Shown: positions 1 to 7,189 of the stretch, piece after piece | How the letters are laid out: each line of letters begins with the position of its first letter | How positions within the stretch are numbered: position 1 is the stretch's first letter | Origin: Bacteroidales bacterium | GTDB taxonomy: Bacteria > Bacteroidota > Bacteroidia > Bacteroidales > UBA4417 | DNA: 14,238 nt | Assembly (NCBI GenBank): GCA_025350385.1 | Contig: JANXXZ010000365.1 | Span: 1-14,238 of the forward strand | Direction: 5' to 3' | Translations under genes and position numbers: made by a program | Notes under the pieces: generated by a model | Seen by the model: only the letters and a program-made list of their open reading frames with translations | What the model was told of the DNA's origin: nothing | The model's database searches: none

Positions 1-1
1 T

Positions 2-919
2 CATTCTGATGCCGGCGGTTTTGCCCAGGGAGTCAGGGATAATGAGCTCTATACCCGTTGGTTGCAGTTTGCTGTATTTACTCCCATACTTCGTCCGCAC
101 GGTTCAGGTATTCCCAGTGAGCCGGTCTACTGGAGCGATACTACTCAGGACATTGTCCGCAACTATATGAACCTGCGCTATGCGATGCTTCCCTACAATT
201 ACACCCTGGCATGGGAAAATGCAACCACAGGTTCACCGTTGATGCGGCCTTTGTTTTATGCATATCCAAAGGATACAACAGCAACCGGCATAGGCGACCA
301 GTACTTATGGGGCGATAATCTCATGGTTGCACCGGTTCTTGAAAAAGGACAAAAAAGCCGTAAAATCTATTTTCCTCCCGGGAATTGGATTGATTTCAAT
401 TCCGGGATTGAATATTCCGGGAACCAATTGCTTGATTACCCGGTCGTCCTGGCGCAAATACCCGCTTTTGCTAAAGCCGGCAGTTTCATACCTTTGACCA
501 AGCCGGTGAGTACAACAGATAATTATAAATCGGATGAATTTACCATCTGGTATTACCCGGCTGATTCTTCTTCCTTTGTCCAGTATGAGGATGATGGCCT
601 TGATAACCTTGCCCAGGCAAACGATAATTTTGAACTAATAACCTATTCAGGAAAACGGGATCAGCTGACTACCACTATTAATCTGTCAAAAAAAGGCAGC
701 TGGAAAGGGATGCCTGTAACAAGAAAAATGGAATTCCAGGTACGGGAAACAGTGCGTCCTTCCAAAGTAATCATCAATGGAAAGGCTATTCATCGTGTGC
801 AAAAACCTAAACCGGGAATCAGGAGTTACCGGGTGGAAGATGGGTGGGTAAAAATCCGTTTCGATTGGAAAGGCGAGTCGGTTAAGATTGAACTTGTCGA
901 TGGTAAAAATACGAGGTAA
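2..919 (+). CDS. GH31 alpha-glucosidase, C-terminal part (5' end outside window)
   Basis: The reading frame is already open at base 2, so the gene is cut by the window edge; about 305 residues are visible. It opens with HSDAGGF, which matches the GH31 block holding the acid/base Asp (equivalent to Asp482 of E. coli YicI or Asp616 of human GAA); that Asp is at bases 8-10. The ELYTRWLQF and RPHG blocks that follow are typical of GH31 barrels. The rest is the end of the barrel, the proximal beta-sandwich (VPxxxKAGSFIPL-like stretch) and a distal DUF5110-like domain from about base 700. The nucleophile block lies upstream and cannot be checked. GH31 enzymes release alpha-glucose (or alpha-xylose) from non-reducing ends; next to two amylases, alpha-glucosidase is the likelier role. 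The in-frame TTG at 62 is not a credible start because family sequence continues upstream of it. The 178-bp gap to the co-directional GH13 gene allows one operon. Confidence 0.9.
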   Translation, partial: HSDAGGFAQGVRDNELYTRWLQFAVFTPILRPHGSGIPSEPVYWSDTTQDIVRNYMNLRYAMLPYNYTLAWENATTGSPLMRPLFYAYPKDTTATGIGDQYLWGDNLMVAPVLEKGQKSRKIYFPPGNWIDFNSGIEYSGNQLLDYPVVLAQIPAFAKAGSFIPLTKPVSTTDNYKSDEFTIWYYPADSSSFVQYEDDGLDNLAQANDNFELITYSGKRDQLTTTINLSKKGSWKGMPVTRKMEFQVRETVRPSKVIINGKAIHRVQKPKPGIRSYRVEDGWVKIRFDWKGESVKIELVDGKNTR

Positions 920-942
920 ACCGTATGAAGAAGGTGAATAAA

Positions 943-1046
943 GCAAATAATAAATAACATCTAACATAGAATGAATAAGTCTTAAGTTGCCAATAGTCAA
1001 TAACTTAGTCATTATTCATTATGTGTTTTATGTTCTTCATTTTTAG
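943..1046. repeat. Degenerate 7-bp-phased repeat between GH31 and GH13
   Basis: The AT-rich gap can be cut into consecutive 7-base units in one phase (943, 950, 957 and so on), with neighbouring units resembling each other. Examples are ACATCTA then ACATAGA (957, 964), AATAGTC then AATAACT (992, 999), and TAGTCAT then TATTCAT (1006, 1013). It also holds an imperfect inverted repeat: AATGAATAA at 970-978 pairs exactly with 1012-1020, with a further 6-bp arm inside. There is no T-run, so it is not a convincing terminator. Some apparent phase may be chance in AT-rich sequence. Confidence 0.4.
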
Positions 1047-1097
1047 AATTCAAAAAATTTTGACCACAATAGATCAACTAATAATGAATAGAACCCT

Positions 1098-2471
1098 ATG
1101 AAAAAAAACCTATCCAACCTGACAGTGCTGCTTTTCCTGTCGCTGATTTTATTATCGTGCAGGAATGATGTCCCCAAAGCAAGGTACCCCGACTGGGCCA
1201 AAAACGCGGTGATTTACGAGGTGAACACCCGGCAGTACACACCCGAAGGCACCTTCAAGGCATTTGTAACCCATCTTCCCCGACTTAAAGAACTGGGAGT
1301 TGACATACTTTGGTTCATGCCCATACACCCCATTGGACTGGAAAAACGTAAAGTGCCGGCTGGAATGAAGACAAGCCTGGGAAGTTATTATTCGGTGCGC
1401 GATTATAAAGCGATCAATCCTGAGTTTGGAACGGAAGCCGATTTTAAAGCGGTAGTTACCAAAGCCCATGAAATGGGATTTAAAGTGATCATTGACTGGG
1501 TAGCCAACCATACTGCCTGGGATAATAAATGGGTCACCGAGCATCCGGATTGGTACGTGCAGGACAGTGCCGGCCATATCATGTCGGCATTTGACTGGAC
1601 CGATGTGGCCAAACTCAATTATGACAACAAGGAGATGCGCAAAGCAATGATTGAATCCATGAAATACTGGCTCGTCAATTGCGATATCGATGGTTTTCGT
1701 TGCGATGTTTCGGGTGAAGTTCCGCTTGATTTTTGGGAAGAAGCCCATCGCGAACTGGAGAAAACAAAAATCCTGTTTATGCTTGCCGAAAATGAGGATA
1801 AACCGGAACAATGCAATATTGTCTTCGACGCTAACTACGGCTGGGCAATGAGCAACGGAGTAATGGTAAACATTGCTAAAGGAAAGGACTCAATAAACTC
1901 TATCATTAGGCAGTTGCAAAAAAGCGATTCCACCTTTCCAAAGGATGCAATTAAAATGAATTTTATCACCAATCATGATGAAAATTCCTGGAATGGAACT
2001 GCAAAAGAAAAATTTGGGGAAGGTGAAAAGGTTTTTGCGGTTCTTAGTTATACCTTGCCTGGCATTCCGTTGATTTACAGCGGACAGGAAGCCGGCCTGA
2101 ATAAGCGGCTGCAGTTCTTTGTCAAGGATACTATCGACTGGAATACAACCGATTACTCGAAATTCTACAAAGCGCTGAATGCGCTTAAGCACAGAAACGA
2201 AGCTATGTGGAATCCTCCTTATGGCGGGACTTTCAGACCAGTAGCCAACTCCAACCCGAAAAAAGTATTATCCTTCGTTCGTGAGAAAGGAAAGCATAAA
2301 GTGTTGGTGATTCTGAACCTGAGCAATGAAAAATTCGATCTGACCCTGAAGGATGAATCTGTCCTGGGTGAGTACACCGAAATCTTCGGCAATTCGGCAT
2401 TTAAATTAAACAGCCTGGAGCATCGTATCGGAATGCAACCCTGGGATTATTGGGTGCTGGAATCAAAATAA
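1098..2471 (+). CDS. GH13 alpha-amylase family lipoprotein
   Basis: A 457-residue protein with a lipoprotein signal: Lys-rich start, hydrophobic core and LLSC lipobox with Cys21, followed by RNDVP. It should be anchored by lipid, either periplasmic or on the surface. All four GH13 signature regions are present: region I D133-W-V-A-N-H138, region II GFRCD with nucleophile Asp203, region III LAENED with acid/base Glu231, and region IV NHD292-294 with the stabilising Asp294. A short all-beta C-terminal domain ends in PWDYWVLESK, normal for the family. It would hydrolyse alpha-1,4 (possibly alpha-1,6) links in maltodextrins; the subfamily (SusG-like, neopullulanase or cyclomaltodextrinase) cannot be set by eye. 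The ATG at 1098 is chosen because it gives a perfect signal peptide. No Shine-Dalgarno is seen, as usual in Bacteroidota. It follows the GH31 gene and ends before a strong terminator, so it is probably the last gene of that transcript. Confidence 0.93.
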   Translation: MKKNLSNLTVLLFLSLILLSCRNDVPKARYPDWAKNAVIYEVNTRQYTPEGTFKAFVTHLPRLKELGVDILWFMPIHPIGLEKRKVPAGMKTSLGSYYSVRDYKAINPEFGTEADFKAVVTKAHEMGFKVIIDWVANHTAWDNKWVTEHPDWYVQDSAGHIMSAFDWTDVAKLNYDNKEMRKAMIESMKYWLVNCDIDGFRCDVSGEVPLDFWEEAHRELEKTKILFMLAENEDKPEQCNIVFDANYGWAMSNGVMVNIAKGKDSINSIIRQLQKSDSTFPKDAIKMNFITNHDENSWNGTAKEKFGEGEKVFAVLSYTLPGIPLIYSGQEAGLNKRLQFFVKDTIDWNTTDYSKFYKALNALKHRNEAMWNPPYGGTFRPVANSNPKKVLSFVREKGKHKVLVILNLSNEKFDLTLKDESVLGEYTEIFGNSAFKLNSLEHRIGMQPWDYWVLESK

Positions 2472-2483
2472 ACGAGTTGTAAC

Positions 2484-2527
2484 AAACAAGACCTGACTGT
2501 TTGAATGATCAGTCAGGTCTTGTTTTT
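2484..2527 (+). terminator. Rho-independent terminator after the GH13 lipoprotein gene
   Basis: A perfect 16-bp stem (2484-2499 pairing with 2510-2525) with a 10-nt loop is followed by a run of five T (2523-2527), starting 12 bp after the GH13 stop. The stem core is ACCTGACTG/CAGTCAGGT. It closes the GH31-GH13 transcription unit. The minus-strand T-run (GTTTG) is weaker, so action on the opposing MFS transcript is possible but less sure. Confidence 0.9.
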
Positions 2528-2742
2528 ATATTACCATTTGCAGTGAACTATAGTAATTTCAATTTCACCGTAAAGACATCTTCCAATATTATCTACTTTT
2601 CCACTTGTCTCCTTTTCCCCCTGTTTCTGCATCTATCGCAGGCGTAAATCAGTCAGGGATAGTTTTTTAAAAAAACACACTACTGAAATGTCAAAACTGC
2701 TTTGTCAGCCGGATAGCGGTCAACAGCAAGATTTACAGCATC

Positions 2743-2777
2743 TTTGACATTTGCATTTTGCATTTTTACCTTTGACT
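2743..2777. repeat. Five in-phase heptanucleotides beside the MFS stop
   Basis: Five consecutive 7-mers on the plus strand fit a TTTGCAT-like consensus: TTTGACA at 2743, TTTGCAT at 2750 and again at 2757, TTTTACC at 2764 and TTTGACT at 2771. The array ends 5 bp from the MFS stop codon (2783-2785). The rest of the gap (2529-2742) shows no gene; it holds only an A/T near-palindrome around 2661-2678. Confidence 0.55.
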
Positions 2778-2782
2778 TAACA

Positions 2783-4291
2783 CTAATTCTTGTCCTCAAC
2801 AAACAGCACCATAACCGCTGCAATAACCATGGAGATCCCACCTAGTACCAGCGCATAGATTGCCTCTCCTCCAAACAGGCTTTTTACGAAAAATCCCAGG
2901 ATACTGGCTGCCAGGAGCTGCGGAATCACAATGAAAAAGTTAAAGATTCCCATGTAGGTTCCCATCTTGTTCTGCGGAAGCGAACCGGTAAGGATGGCAT
3001 AAGGCATGGCAAGGATGCTGGCCCAGGCAATTCCCACTCCGACCATTGAAAGGATAAGCATATTCGGGTCCTTCACCAGGTAGATGGATGCTAACCCGAT
3101 TCCGCCGGCTGTGAGCGCAATGGCATGTGCAATTTTGCGACTGGTATATTTCGCCAGTACGGGAAGTAAGAATGCGACAAGCGCTGCCACGAGGCTATAT
3201 ACTCCAAAGGTAACGCCTACCCAGTTAGCCCCCTTGTTAAAGAGTTCAGAGCTGGTATCGTTGGTGCCGTATACGTGGCTGGTAACTGCCGAGGTAGTGT
3301 AAATCCACATGGCAAAAAGGGCAAACCAGGTGAAAAACTGGACTATGGCTAGTTGTCGCATGGTTTTTGGCATCCGGTTCAGGTCGTTGGTAACTGTCAC
3401 AAAACCGTTTGTAATATTCCCTTTTTTCACCATTTGGGTGGTAAGAAGCTGCATCAGCCCGAATGCGGTGAGTCCTCCTCCAACAATATAAAGTTCAAGG
3501 GCAAGTTTGAAGTACCAGATCAGGAAGCAAACAACAATTCCGATTGGTAACCAGATAAAACCCCGGCGCTGGAATGTGTTATAGGGCAGAAGTTGCTCGT
3601 CGCTGCGGCCCTCGTCAGAATTAAATCGTTCCGGATGGTCCTGCCGTTCAAATTCATCAAGCTGTTCAGGTGAATATTCTTTTGTTTTGAGCACTGTCCA
3701 GAGCACCGCAATGAAAAAGATAAAGCCGCCGATATAAAAGGAGTATTTTACCGAATCGGGAATTATCCCGGGGTCAGCTACGTTTTTAATGGCAAACTAG
3801 TTGGTCAGCATATAAGGAAGCGCGGAAGCAATCACGGCTCCAAGCCCGATGAAGAAACTCTGCATGGCAAATCCACTGGTGCGCTGGTCGCCGGGTAACA
3901 TATCACCAACAAAGGCACGGAAAGGTTCCATAGAAATATTGATGCTGGCATCCATCATCCAGAGCATCCCGGCAGCTACCCATAACGCCGGTGAATTAGG
4001 CATGATGAAAAGTCCGCACGAAGCCAGGATCGCACCGGCCAGAAAATAAGGCCGTCTCCTTCCAAAACGGTTCCAGGTATTATCGCTCATGTGCCCGATG
4101 ATAGGCTGAACAATGAGCCCTGTTAGCGGGGCCGCCACCCACAGTATGGGAATATTTTCGATTTTGGCGCCAAGCGTTTCAAAAATACGGCTCACATTTG
4201 CATTCTGTAGTGCAAACCCGAATTGAATGCCCAGGAACCCGAAACTCATGTTCCAGATTTGCCAGAAGTTTAAGCGAGGACGTTTTGCCAT
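2783..4291 (-). pseudogene. MFS sugar transporter (maltose/SLC45-like), interrupted by an in-frame TAG
   Basis: The gene reads in one frame from ATG (4289-4291) to TAG (2783-2785), about 502 residues. A single TAG at 3797-3799 replaces codon 165. The halves join without a frameshift: ...ALPYMLTN, stop, FAIKNVADPG...PDSVKYSFYIGGF. From memory, Bacteroidota homologues read TN-W-F here, so TGG to TAG is the simplest explanation. The N-terminal part has five hydrophobic segments and the MFS loop 2-3 signature GHMSDNTWNRFGRRR (residues about 66-80). The part after the stop has about nine more, including KSLFGGEAIYALVLGG near the end, giving about 14 in total. The expected role is proton-coupled import of maltose or maltodextrin over the inner membrane, fed by the SusC porin. 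As written the product would be a 164-residue fragment, unless the codon is a sequencing error, is suppressed, or an internal start (GTG at 3706) makes a second fragment. TAG also ends the gene, so reassignment of TAG is unlikely. Confidence 0.85.
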
Positions 4292-4351
4292 ATAAAAAAT
4301 GATTAAGTTCTTTGAAAAAATACCCTTTGAAGAAGAAGAAATTCATTAAGA

Positions 4352-4378
4352 CAAACCTATGAAATAAAGTTGAAGCAA
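4352..4378 (-). promoter_or_regulatory. Candidate Bacteroidota promoter for the MFS gene
   Basis: On the minus strand TAGGTTTG (4359-4352) matches the Bacteroidota -7 consensus TAnnTTTG exactly. A TTG (4378-4376) lies 16 bp upstream as a possible -33 element. The box is about 60 bp before the MFS start codon. The short consensus means chance matches are possible. No LacI-type palindrome is seen next to it. Confidence 0.35.
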
Positions 4379-4487
4379 TTTCTTATGAACTGTAAATTTT
4401 AAATCCAGGAATAATGAAAACTAATTCACGGATCAAAAACCTGCTTATGCCGGTTGTTTCTTATATCACTTGGGAGGGTTCATTTAA

Positions 4488-5084
4488 TCATTTATCAAGA
4501 CCCATCACAAGATTTAGCGTGTAGCCATACGTCAGGTTTCCCTGGATGTCAGGAAGCGTAGCTTTTATACTTTGCCCGCTGATGGTGGCTTCATCGATTG
4601 AAAATTGCATCTGCCCGTCAGAATATTCATCGTTGAATTCAAATGGTACTTCATGCGCAGCGGGTGGTACTACCCAGTCATTCAGGTCATTATCCCAAAC
4701 CCATAAGTATTGAGTTCCATCGATCTTTGTATTTGTCCAGATCAACAGGCAATCGTTATTATTGATTTTCTGGTATTCTCCTTTTGCTGAAATGAAGGCA
4801 ATGGTTCCTTCAACCTTCAGTTTCATCGCAGGGTTGCCTCCATCATAATATATATCTTCACCTGAAAAAGTGCCGGATGAACCTGTTCCGAAAGTCACGG
4901 TTCCATTCTTTGCCACAGCAATATCCATTTTCAACACTTTGCTGAAACCGGGGAAATCACGGCGATATTCATATGTAAGTATGCCTGCATAGCTATGGCT
5001 GAGTTTGTTCTCTTCTTTCTCTTTTTTACAACTGAACGGAAGGAATACTAACAATGAAACCGCTGAAATAATAATCCGTTTCAT
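4488..5084 (-). CDS. Lipoprotein of unknown function
   Basis: A 198-residue protein with a short signal peptide ending ...FLPFSC (Cys19), followed by the charged stretch KKEKEEN. That is the usual look of Bacteroidota lipoproteins, and acidic/Lys residues just after the Cys resemble lipoprotein surface-export signals described in Capnocytophaga (inference). The mature part is rich in Gly, Tyr, Thr and alternating hydrophobic residues, suggesting a beta-sandwich or lipocalin-like fold. It shows an internal pattern of short strands (for example GTVTFGTGSSGTFSGEDIYYDGG) and no catalytic motif. I do not recognise the family. It has 196-bp and 377-bp gaps on its two sides, so it is probably transcribed alone or read through into the MFS gene. 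A weak -7-like TAACTTTA lies just upstream of the ATG on the minus strand. It is probably not SusE/F, which are longer. Confidence 0.75.
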   Translation of the reverse strand: MKRIIISAVSLLVFLPFSCKKEKEENKLSHSYAGILTYEYRRDFPGFSKVLKMDIAVAKNGTVTFGTGSSGTFSGEDIYYDGGNPAMKLKVEGTIAFISAKGEYQKINNNDCLLIWTNTKIDGTQYLWVWDNDLNDWVVPPAAHEVPFEFNDEYSDGQMQFSIDEATISGQSIKATLPDIQGNLTYGYTLNLVMGLDK

Positions 5085-5461
5085 GTTTACATAGTATTTA
5101 AACTCGGTTCATAAAGTTACGATTAAAACAGGAAAACCATAGCCTTAACTGCTGATTAATTGCGGGGATTTATCTGTTTTCCATTACAAAACATCAATAT
5201 GATTAAACTTCTCCTGTATCAGGTTCAGTATTATAACGGAAATTCATTTGAACTAATAGGATTCTGTCAGCAATCCTTCCTTTAATCCTTTAAAGGCTCC
5301 TTCATGAAAGTATCCAATAAAAGTCGTAAACCAGGAATCTCAATGAAAATAAATTAAGCGGATACTAAATTGCAAATCGAATACCATCATCGGTCTTTCT
5401 TCATAGAAAATCATTCATCAACCCATTGTTTAATTAAATTTACCGGATTAATTCATTGACC
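5085..5461. other. 377-bp divergent gap, no gene recognised
   Basis: This lies between divergent genes (lipoprotein leftward, serine hydrolase rightward), so it should carry both promoters. No exact TAnnTTTG was found; the best are TAACTTTA on the minus strand near 5110-5120 and TTAAATTTA on the plus strand near 5434-5442. A 10-bp palindrome CCTTTAAAGG sits at 5287-5296. No operator like the one before susC is present. Confidence 0.5.
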
Positions 5462-7015
5462 ATGAAATTCAACCCGGTTTCTCATGCCATCACCCTTCTT
5501 TTCCTCCTGCTCAGCCTGGATGTCGGGGCCCAGAAATCAGTTTCCCTTCCCCGAAGTACTCCCGAGGCCGTGGGTGTTTCTTCCCAGGCCATCATTAATT
5601 TCCTTGAAGCGGTAAGTACAAGCAAACATGAATTTCACAGTTTTATGTTTCTCAGGCACGGCAAGGTCATTGCCGAAGGCTGGTGGGATCCTTATAAGCC
5701 CGAACTGAAGCAAACGCTGTATTCAACCAGTAAGAGCTTCACTGCTACTGCTATCGGTTTTGCCATAAGCGAAAAGCGACTGATCGTTAATGATAAAGTA
5801 ATTTCTTTTTTCCCGGGCGAATTACCCGATTCCATCAGCCCGTTTTTAGCAGAGCTTAAAATTAAGGACCTGCTGACCATGTCGGTTGGACAGGACCCGG
5901 ATCCTTCATTTAATATAGTTGCAACCGACAATTGGATGAAGGCATTCCTGGCTTTGCCTATGGTAAATAAACCAGGAACGAAGTTTTTGTACAATTCGAT
6001 GGCTACTTACATGTTGTCGGCCATTATCCAGAAAGTAACCGGGCAGAAAGAAATTGAGTACCTGACGCCACGACTTTTCGAACCTTTAGGCATTCAAGGA
6101 ATGGATTGGGAGGTTGATCCCCGGGGCATCAATACGGGCGGATGGGGCCTAAGGTTAAAAACGGAAGACCTGGTCAAATTCGGGCAGCTTTTCCTGCAAA
6201 AAGGAATGTGGAAGGGTAAACAAATAATCCCTGCAACATGGATTGAGGAAGCCTCTTCCCTTAAAATCATCCAGAATCCCAATATAACTCAATCCAGAAG
6301 GGATTCCAGCGACTGGGAACAGGGATACTGCTACCAGATGTGGCGATGCCGGCACAATGCCTTCAGGGGCGATGGTGCTTATGGCCAGTTCATGATTGTA
6401 ATGCCCGACCAGGATGCGGTAATTGCTATTACTGCCGAAGCCTTTGACCTGCAGGATGAAATTAGCCTGGTATGGAAGTACCTCCTTCCTGCCATGAATC
6501 CGGGGAAATTAGCAGAAAATACAAATATGCAGGTTAACCTCAGACAAAAGCTTTCATCGCTTGCCCTTCCATTGCCGGCAGGAAGCAACCTGATTGCTGA
6601 TGCAAACCAAATTCCGGATAAGACTTATGTAATGGAACCGAATAAAAGGAATATCAAAACCATGAAAATAAAGTTTAAGGATAAAACAGGCTATCTGACT
6701 ATGAAAACAGATACAGCTGATTATTCATTCTCTTTTGGATCAGGTTCCTGGAAAACAGGCGAAACATTCATGGCGGGCCCAACTTTGTTCTCCATGTCAA
6801 AGGCTTTGTTCGCAGGACTGCCGGCTTTTAAGGTGGCCGGAAGTTATGTTTGGAAAGACCAAAATACCCTGGAAATGGTTCTTCGCTATGTTGAAAGCCC
6901 GCATCATGTAACTTTTGTTTGTCATTTTGAAAAGAAGGAAATCTTAGCTGAGATCCTGAACAGTCCGGATCCTGAGAGTAAGAAAACCATCTTGAGAGGG
7001 GAGTGTATACAGTGA
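5462..7015 (+). CDS. Serine hydrolase of the class C beta-lactamase/PBP4*-like family
   Basis: A 517-residue exported protein. I place the start at ATG 5462, not the in-frame TTG 5456, because it gives a clean signal peptide ending VGA|Q (cleavage after Ala23). The N-terminal domain (about 35-350) has the SxxK motif S88-T-S-K91, a second motif Y177-N-S, and a third motif region GAYGQ (305-309) in place of KTG/HxG. The Y-N-S form, rather than YxN, is common in non-lactamase members. Such enzymes act as esterases, D-amino-acid amidases or carboxypeptidases, so antibiotic resistance should not be assumed. The last 140 or so residues form an additional beta-rich domain (FKDKTGYLTMKTDTADYSF, EMVLRYVESPHH). 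The location is probably the periplasm. The substrate is unknown, and its place within a starch locus is unexplained. The last codons merge into a short repeat (CAGTGAA, TAGTGAA) that contains the stop codon. Confidence 0.88.
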   Translation: MKFNPVSHAITLLFLLLSLDVGAQKSVSLPRSTPEAVGVSSQAIINFLEAVSTSKHEFHSFMFLRHGKVIAEGWWDPYKPELKQTLYSTSKSFTATAIGFAISEKRLIVNDKVISFFPGELPDSISPFLAELKIKDLLTMSVGQDPDPSFNIVATDNWMKAFLALPMVNKPGTKFLYNSMATYMLSAIIQKVTGQKEIEYLTPRLFEPLGIQGMDWEVDPRGINTGGWGLRLKTEDLVKFGQLFLQKGMWKGKQIIPATWIEEASSLKIIQNPNITQSRRDSSDWEQGYCYQMWRCRHNAFRGDGAYGQFMIVMPDQDAVIAITAEAFDLQDEISLVWKYLLPAMNPGKLAENTNMQVNLRQKLSSLALPLPAGSNLIADANQIPDKTYVMEPNKRNIKTMKIKFKDKTGYLTMKTDTADYSFSFGSGSWKTGETFMAGPTLFSMSKALFAGLPAFKVAGSYVWKDQNTLEMVLRYVESPHHVTFVCHFEKKEILAEILNSPDPESKKTILRGECIQ

Positions 7016-7041
7016 ATAGTGAACAGACTAACACACTGAAC

Positions 7042-7081
7042 CTCTGCGCCACTCTGCGCGAAGACTCTGCGCCACTCTGCG
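7042..7081. repeat. Four-fold CTCTGCG repeat (two 17-bp direct repeats)
   Basis: A 17-bp unit CTCTGCGCCACTCTGCG occurs exactly at 7042-7058 and again at 7065-7081. Each unit holds two CTCTGCG cores, so the core occurs four times (7042, 7052, 7065, 7075) with 10/13/10-bp spacing. The element is far more GC-rich than the flanking DNA. It resembles 'CTCTGCG-CTCTGCG' intergenic repeats I recall from other Bacteroidota genomes; that recollection is not a database result. Confidence 0.75.
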
Positions 7082-7148
7082 AGAACCTTTTACTACGAAA
7101 TCCTTTAGTATGAAATGACTATTGATAATATTGAGATTATGCTTTTTA

Positions 7149-7158
7149 GAATCGATTC
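7149..7158. promoter_or_regulatory. Palindrome GAATCGATTC before the SGNH gene
   Basis: A perfect 10-bp palindrome lies 31 bp before the SGNH start codon. Its core AATCGATT fits the AAnCGnTT centre of LacI-family operators and is related to the stronger site at 12593-12616. A 10-bp palindrome alone can arise by chance. Confidence 0.25.
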
Positions 7159-7189
7159 AACCAATGCAATTTAACTTATAAAATCAGAA

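Noticed and set aside
686..1012. Minus-strand 108-codon frame across the GH31 end
   Set aside because: Mostly antisense to the DUF5110-like domain of GH31; no recognisable features.
970..1020. Inverted repeat as a terminator of GH31
   Set aside because: The stem is imperfect and AT-rich with no T-run; better explained by the heptamer repeat.
1152..1811. Long antisense open frames within the GH13 lipoprotein gene
   Set aside because: They lie wholly inside a gene with all GH13 motifs and show no protein-family features; shadow frames.
2661..2678. GTTTTTTAAAAAAAC-type near-palindrome as terminator for the MFS gene
   Set aside because: Pure A/T homopolymer runs without a GC stem; no stable hairpin expected.
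3797..3799. TAG reassigned to an amino acid (genetic code change or pyrrolysine)
   Set aside because: The same gene ends with TAG at 2783-2785, other genes use TAA/TGA normally, and the expected residue is Trp; a point mutation or error is simpler.
5253..5339. Minus-strand 28-residue peptide (WFTTFIGYFHEGAFKGLKEG) that looks coding
   Set aside because: Very short, stops on both sides and no start codon; it could be a gene remnant but the identity cannot be supported.
5462..7015. Calling this gene an antibiotic-resistance beta-lactamase
   Set aside because: The motifs differ from true class C enzymes (Y-N-S, GAYGQ), and the family is mostly esterases and peptidases.
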